Shown here one piece after another: positions 46,658-59,800 of a stretch of DNA of 64,000 nt. Made by a program: the position numbers and the translations under genes. The notes under the pieces are model-generated. The model was not told the DNA's origin, ran no database searches, and saw only the letters and a program-made list of their open reading frames with translations. How positions within the stretch are numbered: the first letter of the stretch is position 1; each line of letters opens with the position of its first letter. Origin of the DNA: Terebella lapidaria (Eukaryota > Annelida > Polychaeta > Terebellida > Terebellidae); the NCBI GenBank assembly GCA_949152475.1, contig OX424561.1, positions 5,208,001 through 5,272,000 of the forward strand, in the 5' to 3' direction.

Positions 46658-49600
46658 TTAACCCTGACCTCCATCAAGGAAAATTAGCTTATGAACCGGT
46701 CTATCATAAACACCTGAGCTTGTTCTGACAGAAACCTTTCTTACAAGATGATCACCATCAGGATATACATCAACAATTCGGCCAAGCGGCCATCGACATC
46801 GAGGTAAACCTTCATCCATCATGATAACAATATCTCCTATGCACAGGTTTTGTTTCACAGTGTGCCACTTACTCCTTTTTTGGAGCAAAGGCAAAATCTC
46901 AGAACGCCACTGAGTCCAGAATTGGTTCGCTATATACTGTACACGTCTCCATCTTCTACGGCAGTAGACGTCTTCCTTGACGAACACTCCTGGTAAGGGT
47001 AGAACCACATGGCTCTTCAGAGTCAGTAGCAGGCTAGGTGAGAGTGGGACAGGTGAGTCAGGTGACTTTACATCAAGGTAGGTTACAGGTCTGCTATTCA
47101 CGACACACTCAACTTCTGTCATCACGGTCCGTAACAGTTCATCATCTAATTGTTGTCCGTGTTTCTGGAGAAGTGCAGCTAGTACAGATCTGGCCGAGCG
47201 AATCATTCTTTCCCAAGTTCCGCCCATATGGCTGGCGTGAGGAACGTTGAACTTGAACGTGAGCCAGTCACAACTGTCCTTTAGTAATTCCTGGGCTATT
47301 CTGTTATTGTCAAACTCCTGTAGGGCTGCATCAAGCTCATTTTTTCCACCAATAAAGTTGGTTCCCCTGTCCGATCTCAGCTGCCGCACTGGACCTCTCC
47401 TACATACGAAGCGCCGATAAGCGTTCAGGAACGAGTCTGTTGTCAGCGAGTTTGCAGTTTCTATGTGTATGGCTCGAGACGCCATACATGTATACATCAC
47501 TCCCCATCGTTTTAGCTCCTTTCGACCCTCACGAATCAAGAATGGGCCGAAATAATCTACTGCACTATAACTGAAAGGTGGGGATGGCTCTAGGCGATCT
47601 TTTGGTAAGTTGGACATCTTCTGGCCACATGCTGGACCTCGTAGTTTTCGGCAAGGAATACACTTCCGTATATATCTAGACACGACTCGTCTGATTCCAA
47701 TGATCCAGTAGCCTGCATTTCGTACTGCGTTGATTGTCATACCTCGTCCACTGTGTGAAGTTGCCTTGTGATAGTGATCGACAATCAGGTTTGTGATGTG
47801 GTTTTCCTTGGGTATAAGTATCGGATGAATCAAAGACCTTGGTGCTTCTGCATGCTTGATGCGTCCTCCAACACGCAAGATTCCGTCTTCATCCAAGATT
47901 GGATCCAGATTAAAAAGGTCACTTTGGCTGGAAACAGTTCTTTCTTTGGGTTGTCTTTCATGTATCTGATTTCTCAGTATCTTGAGTTCCTTGCTGAAGT
48001 TCTCAGATTGAATTGCTTGAAGAATAGCTGTTTCTGCTAACTGCATTTCTGAAACATCTGGCAATTTGTGTGAGTCTGTTTGCTGTTTCTTCACTGTGTG
48101 CTTCCCAGTAATCTTTGGTTTTTTCACACGACATTCCTTCAAAGCTACCTTGAAACGTAGACACAAAGCTACAGCCTTCTTCAACTTCAACCAACTGGAG
48201 AATCGTGTGAATCTCTCCGTCATACTGGCATACTTGTTCTCGCTACACGTTGTCTGCGCACTGAAAACTTGAGCTTTCCTTACTTCTGGATCAGATTTCG
48301 ACACTTCAGGATTGTTTTCATACTCTGGTGGTGGTGCTGCTGTTGAAAGGAAGTCTAGTCCCTTCCACCACATTGCATTTGTCATCAATTCCTGTGCACT
48401 CAGCCCTCTTGAACTTGCATCGGCTGGGTTTTCATTTGTCTGTATATATCTCCAGTCTTCTGGTTCGGAGATATCTCGAATTTGTTGAACCCTGTTTGCT
48501 ACGAATATGTGAAATCGTCTGCTCTCATTGCCGATATAACCGAGCACGACTCGGCTGTCTGTGTAATAGTACTGCTTGATTCCACTGTAGTCTAATTCCC
48601 TGGACAGAAAGTTTCCAACCTTTGCTGCTGTTAGTGCTGCTGTCAATTCCAACCTCGGAATTGTTGTTGGCTTGGATGGGGCCACTCTGGACTTTGCCAT
48701 AACGAGTGTTGAGCTCACTTCTCCTTGTGTGTCTATGAGTCTACACTGGCCATAGCCTTGCAGGCTAGCATCTGCAAAATTGTGTAGCTCAACCTTCTCG
48801 ATATCTCCTAGAGTTTGCGGCTTGTAACATCTGGGTACTTGTAACTGAGACAACACAAGCAAATCACTTCTCCATTTTTCCCAGTCTGCCTTGGTTTCAT
48901 CATCTATGGGGTCGTCCCATCCGGAGTTGTCGCAGCACAATTTTTGCACGATCCGTTTTCCCTTCAGAAGAAATGGCGAGACTAGTCCCAGTGGATCAAA
49001 GACTGAGCTTACAGATGACAGTATTCCGCGACGTGTCAATGGTTTGTTTTGAAGTGTTACTTCGAAGCCGAAAGTGTCAGACGTCACGAACCACTGCACC
49101 CCTAGAGTGCGTTCCATTGGCAGTTCTTCCTTTGTAAGATCGATCCCCTGGATTTCCTGTGAGCATTGAGAAGGTGAAAGGGACTGCAGAACATTCTTGC
49201 TGTTGCTTGTGAACTTGTGAAGGTTGAAGCCGCCTGTTGCACATATTTCAAGGCTGTCGTGGATCAGCTGCAAGGCTTCTTCTGGTGTTTTGACAGACTT
49301 CAATCCGTCGTCCACATAAAAGTCCTTTCTGATGAAATCGGCTGCTTGTTTTCCATATGTTGCTTCACTCAGGTCAGCTGCCGCTTTGAGGGCAAAGTTC
49401 GCACATCCTGGTGATGATGACGCGCCGAAGAGATGCACCGTCATTCTGTACTCCACCAGTGCAGTGTCTAGTTTTCCGTCTTCCCACCAGAGGAACCTCA
49501 AGTAGTTACGATCTTCTATGTTGACGCTCACCTGATGGTACATTGCTTCTATGTCACAAGTGAAGGCCACAGTTTCTTGGCGGAATCTGCAGAGTACACC

Positions 49601-50938
49601 GGACAGATTGTTGGTCAAATCTGGCCCCTGGAGAAGATGGTTATTCAATCTGTGTCCCTCGAATTCAGCGCTACAGCCGAAGACTACTGTAAGTTTCTTC
49701 TTTTTCGGGTGGTACACCCCATGGTGGGGTATGTACCATACGGTACCATCATCCAGTGAGAGTTCGTTGGCAGGTACTTGCTCTGCATACCCACAGCGAA
49801 TCATTTTAGACATGAATTCACCATACTCTTCTCTATATTTTCTATCACGGAACATCTTAGCTTTGAGGTTTTTTAATCGTTTCAGCGCAACACTGCGGTT
49901 GTTGGGAAGGCGAGTCATGTTTTCTTTGAAAGGAAGGGGAATCTCAAAATGTCCATCATTGGTTCTGTGTATTCCTTCTTTCACCTTGTTTAGGAAATTC
50001 TGATCTTCGACAGATATCTTCTGATCTGAGCAATGGTCGCTGAAGTCTTGGTCAAACATCATCTTTACTTCAATTGGGTTGATCTCCTTGACTTGTGTTC
50101 GAAACGCAAAATGTGATGGCAGTACTGTAGTTCTAGTTAGCCGACTGTGATTGTTGTTCTTGTCTACAGGACCGATCATACCAACTACACCCCAACCAAG
50201 TGCTGTTTGAACGGCATACGGTTCATCGTCCTTGCCTGCTACAATTTGTTTGGGACGAATGGCACGGGTACAGTTCAGTCCAATCAGTACACCAATCTCT
50301 GCGCCACAGATGTACGCATTCAGTTGCTATGCTACTTGTTGCAGATGAGGCCAGCGAGTCACGGTATCTGCTCTTGGTATCTGCGAGTGCTGAGCTGGGA
50401 TTGAGTCACGACTGTAGGTGCCTGGCAGCTCAATTTCTTGTACCTCCTGCAAACCTCGGACAATGAGACCATGTACCTTTTTACATGCAATGACATCTTG
50501 TGCCAACACAGTGGACAGTTTAACTTGAACGTCTTCACCACAATCAACATTCAAATCGTTTAACACCGATTTGGATACGAAGCATGCATCAGACTGATTG
50601 TCTAACAAAGCATACACAACAATACTATTATCTGGTGAACCTTTGTGATACATGTGAACAGGCACAATTAGAGAGTGACAAATATTGACATCAGCACCTA
50701 GAGTGCTGTCGATACAGTGAGCAGTAGCACTCTGCATGTCACCTGAAACCTTGCATAAATTTGAGGGTTCTACCTTGTTGACACTGGCATAATTGTAGTC
50801 ATGCAAAGATGTGGGATGATACCTTTTACAATTCTCACATTGTAACCTGGTTTTACATTCAAAACACCTGTGACCATACTTCAAACATCCAAAACACAGA
50901 GCATTCTTTTTTACAAAATCCTGTCTCTCCTGAGACAA
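46658..50938 (-). CDS. BEL/Pao pol: Cys-His box, protease, RT, RNase H, integrase
   Basis: One frame runs from 50938 to 46658 with a single in-frame TAG at 50327-50329. In order: zinc knuckle (CFGCLKYGH..C) with a trailing cysteine box, aspartic protease (ALLDNQSD), RT with YHQV and YVDD, RNase H (NFADAS, YYTDSR), an HHCC integrase zinc site (H..K..SHSG...CIPC), and the DDE core with Asp in VDYFGPF, Asp in RSDRGTNF and Glu in GTWERM. The 1,173 residues from 50179 onward are uninterrupted. The TAG falls between the protease and the conserved IGVLIGLNC stretch, where related elements read through. It could be a mutation or, less likely, a suppressed stop. Confidence 0.93.
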
Positions 50939-52376
50939 AGATCATTTTTGAACTTATTGCACTTGTCCAGGGTGTGCACTCCCTTGCACAGTCGACACTG
51001 GTTTTTGGACTGTCCTTGCACTGTCTTCGCTTCAGGATGTTCCGAGCTTGACGCGAAACTCTTGACACTGTCTTGCTTGTGTTTGTGACCCTTGTGTTGC
51101 ACAATCTTCTCTTGTCTTTTTCCTGATTCCTCTGTTCTATTGTTCATTGGGTTGCACCGTATTCGAGCCTGCCTTGAGATGAACTGACACAACTTGGAGA
51201 AAGGCGGATAAGCATCATGGCCTCTGTGCGAGTCTTGATTTTCGCCATAGATCCACTTGTCCACTACATCTAGCCGCTTGTCTTGAATATAGCGTGGAAG
51301 CTTGGCTAGAATCTTCTTGTGTTCATTGGAGTCATTCAGAACATTCAACTGACTGAGCGTCATCATCGCTGTCTCACAATTCACTAGAAAGTCTGCGAAG
51401 TAACGCAGCCCCTTACTGTCCCCAGGCTTCACAGGGGCCACTTGTCGAGGCGCACACGGTAAGTATTGGTAAGGAGTAGTTCATTGCCATATCTTTCTTG
51501 TAGCAGTCGCTTGGCCTTCTTGTATGCTACATCTGTATCCAATGCCAACAAACCCTTGATACTGTCCTTCGGTTCGCCACTCGTGTACTTTCCTAGATAG
51601 TACAATCTATCCAGTGGCTTGTCATAATGTTCCTCGACGAGAACTGTGAAAGAATTCATCCACACTGGGAATTCAAAAACATCACCCGTGAAAACTTCTG
51701 GTTCTTTCTTAGGCAGTTGATTATCTCTGCGAGTTAAGGCACTTGCGAGTGTGGAGATGGCAGAAGAGATGTCAGACACTGATTTGTTTTCTTCTGCAAC
51801 AGTGCTGGAAGTTCGTGTCACTGTGTGTGGTCTACCAATTTCATCTTTCTCAGTTTTGGAAAACCAAACTTTTGGCGTTGAATGTTTGGGAGGTACAAAA
51901 TTATTTTCCTGCAAATCAGTCTGAGAAAACACCTTCGTTTCAGGACCACATTGATCTTGCTGATATTGATCAATTATTTCTAATTTTGCCTTGCTCACAG
52001 ACAACTCAGTCTCTATTTCTAACTGTTCTTCCTGACGTTTGAGTTCTAACTTCGTCACCAACAGTTGCTCTGCTAAGCGTCTATTTTCCGCTTCAAGCCT
52101 CTGTTTGTTAATTTCCATTTCATGTCTTCTTTCTATCGCAGCAGAACGTGCCTGTAGTTCAGCTGCACGTTGCTCCTCTTCAAGTCTCAGTAGCCGTGCC
52201 CTTGACTGCACAGAGCTAGTAGACCCACGAGACCTTTTGCTGTACACCGAAGCTGTGTCGCCTACGCGGAGGTCGTCCGTGTCTCCGTATCCCTTCGTCT
52301 CCATGAAGTCTTCCGAATGAGGCCCCTCTCCTTCAGTTGCACCAGTACTTTCTTGATCTATGTCTTCATCAGCCAT
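50911..52376 (-). CDS. BEL/Pao gag, frameshifted
   Basis: It starts with ATG at 52376, only about 32 nt inside the 5' LTR. The first 315 residues include a long charged coiled-coil (RLLRLEEEQRAAELQARSA), then the conserved gag core (WMNSFTVLVEEHYD, KLYYLGKY-type, LLQERYGN). At about 51430 the frame shifts, and the next frame continues with KPGDSKGLRYFADFL and the first zinc-knuckle cysteines (CRLCKG). A second shift at about 50937 joins it to the pol frame. Both shifts sit beside short homopolymers (CCCC and TTT), so each may be a decay mutation or a one-base assembly error. Confidence 0.9.
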
Positions 52377-52408
52377 AGTCTTGTTGAATGCCGGCAGAGT
52401 TTTACAAG

Positions 52409-53103
52409 AGAGAATTAACGCCAGTCATCTTGAAATTCTTTATTTGGCATCAGTCAGAAATCCACGTAAAACTGCAATATACAAAAATATACCAGATTTA
52501 TACAAAAATATACCAGATTTATCCAAATTTAGAAATCAGCCACTTAGATTCATATACATGTACTCTGTAGTTTACAAGTTTGGCAAAAACCTATAATCTT
52601 TAACGCGAATGTTTTTGCATGGCAATCACTGGATCAATGGGAAAAGTATTCTTGGTGACTCATATTTAGGTCCATGTCTATTAAATGTGTACAACACTAT
52701 GGCCTTTTCGTCTTTTTTCACACAAGAATTTACCACTCACAAAAAACACGTGTCTATGTATATTAGATGAAAATATCAAAACAGATATATCTCTAGTGGG
52801 TTCGATAAGCACACAATAACAACTTCTGATGTTATGACAAATCATGTAAAAACGTTATAATACTTAACAGTCACACAAGGAATACAAATTACCTCTGTTC
52901 GGGGCATTTGTCTCATTCAAAATATGGTTGAACTCTAAGTAAATTCAGATCTATCATTTTAATGGTCAATAATGATTATTCTCGAAAAAGACGCCACAAT
53001 AACGTATTTCCGGTTCCGGTCAAATTTCTACGGAAATGGAAAAAATTACGGAACACTTAAAACGACATAGTAAATAACTTTCGGCCACAACCTGGCCGTA
53101 ACA
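52409..53103 (-). repeat. BEL 5' LTR
   Basis: 695 bp. Compared with the 3' LTR it has an 8-bp insertion (near 52648) and a 17-bp deletion (near 53040), plus about ten substitutions. The tRNA primer-binding site next to it is not obvious. Confidence 0.92.
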
Positions 53104-53857
53104 CCCCATGTATTATTGTTCACACAGTTGTCACTAAGGATAATTTATTTGCTGCGTACGATATTGAAAGCTAATAGAATACCCGTATGTGTACGAAGCA
53201 AAGGAAATGGACCAAAAATTGTATGTTCTACCATTTGTGTTGAAGTGTTGGTAATAACAATGAAAACCACACGTGCCTGATGTGCGCATTCCACATAAAC
53301 ATGTATTAAGCACACATAGGTGATAAAAATATAGACAAGTATCCCTATTCTCAGAGAAAATATGTACCAAGCAGGCCTACCCCCATCTAACTTCAGCCAT
53401 TTACGCTAAAGTCCTTAATGGGACAAAAGACAATTTATGTGAGTCAGGTTTATGGCAAAGATATATGTATCCATTCCATCATTTACAATGGAAACATTGT
53501 CAATTAGTCATACAAATCAGTCTACCTACATATTTGTTTTGCTGTACGCAGCGAATGTTACCTGTACGCAGCAAATCAATGCCATGTACCGGTCAATAAT
53601 TTGAATATTTTGGCATAGTACAGGATATCCCCCCCCCAAAAAGGGCTATATAGCTTATTGACATTGTAGATTACCCTTAGTGGTTGATTTTTCTTCAATG
53701 TTGTTGTCGTTAAATTCGATAAAGGTCTGGCGAGTTGCCAGTGCACATAGATATAGATTCAACGTTTCATACATTTTATTACACAAATCCCGATATAAAA
53801 CTAAAAATGATAGTTGTTCGCATGATATCTTGTAATTCATAGATATATTCATCGATT
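53104..53857. other. Intergenic, BEL to mannosidase 3' end
   Basis: No gene is recognised. The right part should be the mannosidase 3' UTR. AATAAA on the minus strand at 53775-53780, about 80 bp past the stop, is a plausible poly(A) signal. Confidence 0.5.
53775..53780 (-). terminator. Candidate poly(A) signal of the mannosidase gene
   Basis: AATAAA on the minus strand, about 80 nt downstream of the TGA at 53858-53860. Confidence 0.5.
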
Positions 53858-56800
53858 TCACAATGACGACTTGTACTGCACATCCACAAGGAAGGTTCGA
53901 ATCTGCATCGGTTTGAGAATAACTTCCATTGTGACGTCATCAACGGGCGCCACGTAGCGGGTCATGTCTGAAAAAGTACAACATACAGAAGGTGTCAGCC
54001 AAAGGCCACATGAAGATCACGTACACCTTTCCAAATTATTTTGTAGTGACTAACGTGTATCTGAGTTAGCGTTGTGGGCATATCATTTCAAGAAGCAAAA
54101 CAAGATAGACATAAAATACTTGACATATTTGACAAAGGTCGACTGATACCAGTGCCTTTACTCCTTGTCACAATAGCCATGTCTCTCTGTCTGCTCGAGA
54201 TTAGACTAGACAAACACGGTCGTACCGGCGCCCGTGAGGCCGTATCCCTGGACGTTCCAGCGCAGGCGAGGTGTTGTCAGTGGCTGGTTCCCGCCAAGAG
54301 TCATTTCCTCAAACCCAAGGATGTCAAATGTGACAAACAGATCCTGCAAGCAAATACAAAAGAATGTTCGTTTTGATGATTATACAGGCAGTCACTCAGT
54401 TATAAGTCAACTTGATGATAAAACTGATGTAGTCTCATCACATCAGTTCATCACGTGACCTCATGTGGTCATTTTCCAGTTCAAGGACGAATTTACAGTA
54501 CCAACCCCCCCCCCCCTCTCCAATGGATGAGAGTGGCCTCACCCTGAGTGACACGGTGGCGTTGTTAGACAGCTGGGCGTCCTCAGTCCGCTCGTACGTG
54601 TGCTCCAGCCGGATCAGCAGCTGGTTCTCGTACATCGTCTCCAGGGTCATCAGGTGCACGTTCGGGGGCAGACTCGTCGACAGCGCAGTGTACTTGTTGT
54701 GACAATAGCGGGTTATGATTTTTGTGTGTGTGAAAAAGATAAGTGCGAAATTATATTATATCAACGACTCATCTAATTTTCGCTGGAGGATAAATTCTGT
54801 TGGGTCAACTTCCTTCAATCAATCGGCTCAGAATTGGGTTCGGTACCTGTGTTCTGAAGTTGTCGACGAAGGTTTGAGCTGGGATGGTGTCGTCCATGCA
54901 GACGATAGGGGCCGAGAACAGACGGTGAGATTCCTCCCGGTAAAACCTGGCTGATTTGGTGGTGATAATAGAAAATCTGACATCGAATACTTTGATAGTA
55001 GAATCAAAGCCCCATCAAAAAATATCCGATGCCAAACTGGCGCATCAAGGACAGTCAAACTATATGTGTTTCTATTGTGCACCAGCTGGAATAATTCAGG
55101 AATTAGTAATTTTCAACAAAAAAAAATATAATACCGCACAGGAATACAAATGAACGGAAAGCCTGGATGTATACCATACCCCGGGTGACGATTCCCTCTC
55201 CCGTGATGCCGAGTTCATCGAAAGTATCGTCACCCACGCCGGATCCCGGTGACGTCAGACGTCTCTGGATCTATTACAGGGCGTGTTAAACATGCCTTGT
55301 TCAACGATATGTCCAGACAGTCTCTCAACTGCTGTGCGAGCATATATGCTTTACCAACACTATTAACTGCCTACAAGGAACTATATATGGACATAATTAC
55401 AATCAGAAAAGTACATCAAATCAAAACACGAATGCACGTCACGTGACCGACCATGATCTCGAGCTCCCTGTCCGCGATGCTGCCCCCGCCGTGAGATCGG
55501 TCCGTCACTACGGTCAGCTGTACGTTCTTCGCCTCGTCCTGGACAGGGCGGGATGTGGAACATTACAGCGGAGATCGACATCATGTACGTTCAACAACCT
55601 TTCGCTACATAATGCCAATTAAATTCCTTCCACTAATGCTCAAGTGGTGCAATTGAATGCACACAACTTAAGAATAGGCCTATTCATACAATTCACACAA
55701 CCTTTATTATTCGAGAGTATCATGAACCTCACTGAAATTTTGGAGCACAAACCTTGATATACACCATGTTGTTGATTGGGTAGTAGTTGACACTGACAGG
55801 GTTGTTCACGGTGAGGTTCCACGTTGGCTGGAAGTTCCGTCTTTGAAAATAGTATTGTTATGCAATTGGTTCAGAGAAGCAATCCGACAGTTGAATGAAA
55901 TGAAAAAAACTTGATGAAGTCTGGTTTAAAGCCACTTGAGCCTGTCTCATAATGGTAGGAAATTCGTGTCAATTAGTTCATAATGACTTTAAAGATAAAT
56001 TGCATCTCGATTTGCCAGTATATATATCACGGCGAACGTCGCATGTGGGGCAGGAAATGTTCATTCTCCTGAAGCACCTGATCTCCCGCTCAGCTGGCCG
56101 GGGTTTTGTGACCTACCTCCGGGTGATCATCTCCCGACCGTTAGAGTCTGTGTAGTACATCTCATTGTTCTCTAGGTCCGTGGTGAACCGGGTGATGATC
56201 TCTTTGCCGACCGTGTCACTGCAATAGAGAATATTATTGGCAATCAGAAAAGCAACAATAGCACAGGCAATCCCCAAAATCGCCAAATTCTGATCAGACA
56301 GTCGACTGATTCATACATTAATGTCCATCATATCAATGGTGGCAATAAAAATGGGAATGACAAGTGATAAAGCATACTAATTTGACTAAAAAAACATCGC
56401 CAAGAGTACTGACACTAAAGCTGGACAATTCCGCTACAAAGAAGAGTTTCAATTGGAAGAAAATCACGGGCACAAACACAAAGCTCGTCTCCCAAACGCT
56501 GGATAATCTTGGAACAAAAGCTACGAGGCTCTCCGATAAAGTCCGGTCAGCTCAACTGTTGTCGGAATGATGTTCGGAAATGAGTGACGGACACTAACGG
56601 AACACATGTGGCGAAGCATTATGTTCGTGCCGGTGAGGTTAAAAAAAAATCAAACTTTCATTTTTTATTGGAATTGTCCAGCTTAAGATATGGCTAGCTG
56701 ACTTGATTGGGATGGGTCCGGTCGTCCACTCCGCCTCTACGTGCCGCGCACCCTCGTACAGCCGGAATACTTGACTCACCCAGGGACTGTACACCTGACG

Positions 56801-59800
56801 GAACTCCTGCACCAGCACCCCCTGTCCGTCAGAAAACGAAAATTGTGCAATTGGTTTCAATGTAAGTATCAATCTATTACAGCTTTCAACTGGGATTTGT
56901 GTGTCTTTCTGATTCGACCATGTTCCATAAGATATGCTGCTAGCCATTTCTTCCGTGATTTACAGATATGCGATCCGATCGCCAGTTTTAATCGCAACAT
57001 TTCACTTTTGAAGCGACACCTTGTGTTTTGCACGGACTACAAATGGTGGGTGTCGGGTGGACTTACAGTGACCAGTGATGTGGTGATAGGCTCCTCGGCG
57101 ACGGGATAGGTGGTGGCCGAGAGAGGCTTGAACTGGTACACACTGGAGCTTGAGTTCTCATACGGGGCCGGGTAGTACAACATGGTCTGACTCACTGCCA
57201 CCGTCACGCCCCGTTCCTTGTTCGTCACTGACTTGAGCAGGCCTGTCACCTCGTCAAACGTCACGGAGACGTACTGGAAACAGAATTTCACACATGGTTT
57301 TGCATACCATTAGCGAGTGCTTGGTGTTTTCCAATGATGATATCATTGTGGTGAAGGGGCCAGGATTGCATTCGTGTGTTGTGTGACCTAGTATCAACTC
57401 TAGGGTGAGAAAACAATCATGCTAACGTTACCACGTTCTGATATCCCATAGGAGTTCCAAACCTGATTTTCTAGGACGGTATCTGCAGCCTTGTTCTCCG
57501 CGTGTGCCTTTGAGTACTTGTTTTCTGTGGTTTCCACTTTGTCTTTCTTGTCAAGATCCATTTTAGATTTGGTCTCATCATCAGCTGAAGTGGGATCGGT
57601 GTCAATTACTACTATGAAATATAGCAATTTTGCTCATCCACATATAGCGATATCAGTTGATGTTAACCTTAGCGGTTGTGGAACAGAACTCAGAAATATC
57701 CAAAACAGTTTTTGTGTAAAATGTCTGTCAATGTGATCATCACCGTGTGTCAGCTGCTCCACGAAGTACGCGCTGAAGCCGAGAGGCGGAATGGAGACCT
57801 GGAACACTAGATCTCCCGTGGAGATGCTGTCGTAACGGTCTGGGATCTGCAGGGTATCGTCCGACAGAGGCAACACCTGTGGGATATAGGTAGGCCCAGG
57901 TTCGAGTCTGCCAAAAGGTGTTCGATCTAGTTGAATGTAATTAAGATTTCCTTAATGAACCGTTGGATTCAATCTATTAGCATCAACCCAATCATGATGA
58001 TGACGATAACAAACATAAAATACAACATTTTGGAATAGAAGGCCACATTGGTACCATCAGGGGGAAACAGTCAGTGTGTGAAATATAGGTGTTTCTACTG
58101 TACACAAGATATAAATAGTATACAACAACCTACTATAACTATTTAAAGTGGAATAGTCGGTTTTCTACTTTAACAGTGTCTTCCGAATTCACTCATGTTG
58201 AAAAATTTAACTTCGCCTATAGAAGGTGATTCACCCTCTGAAGTAAAAGCCTCCGATTAAATTTCTACCCTTGAATTTTACATCAGACCACATGAGCCAC
58301 TTTCCAAGCTACACTACAAATGCTATACATGTTGGTCACAGCAAGCGTTAATTTGGGTTAAAGAAAGTGGCCACCATGTGTATTATATCTCGGGAGAAGA
58401 ATCCCAGCAGGCGTTTACCTGAGATGGTACATCCTCCAGACTCGGTCCTCTGACACGATAACTGGCGCCAGTCACTGGTAGGTGGACCCAGTGTGTGGTC
58501 GGTACTCCTAGCTGGTTGTACACTATGACATTGAACTGTCAAACAAAGACGACATTCCTTGATAGAAGCAAAATGCAACATTTTTATATCCTGCAAACTT
58601 TTCCACTATGGTGCTAGACTCATATTAGTATGTTTTTTTAGGTTACCGGACCTTTGGTCCGATAACCTATTGCCGTGGCGTTGCGTCCGTCGTCGTCCGT
58701 CTACATTTTTATCTTTAAAGTTTACGATCGAATCTTTCTGAAATTTTGCACAAAAATGCCTAAAAATATTTCGAGAGGGAGGTATTTTTTTAGTTTTTTG
58801 ATTTTCGCAATTATTTCAAAATGGCGGCCGTTTTCGTCGAAAAATGGCCAATTTTGGACTTTGGCTGTCGTTTTCTCATAATCTGTTCAGTAACTTTTTT
58901 TCTTATTCATGCCTAACACTCCTCATATGTACCTCTGTGACATGTATAAATTTCGTTGCCCTTGAATCGCTCAAAGTGGGCCATTTTGGGCCCAAACTCG
59001 GCCCAAATGGGACTTTCCCATGTTAAATTCTCCTATGCTTTATAATGGGACACATTAAGCCTAATATCTCACTTAATATTGAGATTAGAGACTAGGAATC
59101 AATTGTGGACATATAGGACATGATATATGCTGAATATTGTCGTGACCTTGAATTTGACCTTTGACCTCATTTTCAAGATCACATGACAAAATGGCTAATA
59201 TCTCGCTTGTTATCGACTTTACAGCTTAGGAATACATTGTGAACATATAGGAAATGATATATGCTGAATATTTTTGTGACCTTGAATTTGACCTTTGACC
59301 TCATTTTCAAGGTCACAGGACAAAATGGCCAATATCTTGCTTATTAGTGACTTTACGCCTTATGAATCAATTGTGAACATATAGGAAATGATATATGCTG
59401 AATATTCTAGTGACCTTGAATTTGACTTTTGACCTCATTTTCAAGGTCAACAGGACAAAATGGCTAATATCTTGCTTATTATCAACTTTACAGCTTAGGA
59501 ATCAATTGTGAACATATAGGAAATGATATATTCTGAATATTCTCATGACCTTGAATTTGACCTTTGACCTAAATTTCAAGGCCAGTCATTTTATTTTCAA
59601 GGTCAGAATACAAAATTGTTTATATCTCTCTTATTGTGGCTAACAGGACAAAATGGCTAATATCTTGCTTATTATCAACTTTACAGCTTAGGAATCAATT
59701 TTGAACATATAGGAAATGATATATTCTGAATATTCTCATGACCTTGAATTTGACCTTTGACCTAAATTTCAAGGCCAGTCATTTTATTTTCAAGGTCAGA

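Larger units (their letters stand above)
45884..53103 (-). mobile_element. BEL/Pao LTR retrotransposon
   Basis: A complete element of about 7.2 kb in reverse orientation: 5' LTR (52409-53103), gag, Cys-His box, protease, reverse transcriptase, RNase H, integrase, 3' LTR (45884-46588). On the minus strand the LTR starts TGTTACGG, as is common in BEL elements. The flanks repeat CCCCA (or CCCCATGT if the LTR edge is drawn three bases inward) on both sides, so the insertion is unrearranged. The two LTRs show about ten substitutions and two indels over about 695 bp, so the insertion is fairly recent. There is no envelope gene. It lies between the TLR and the mannosidase and disrupts neither. Confidence 0.95.
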
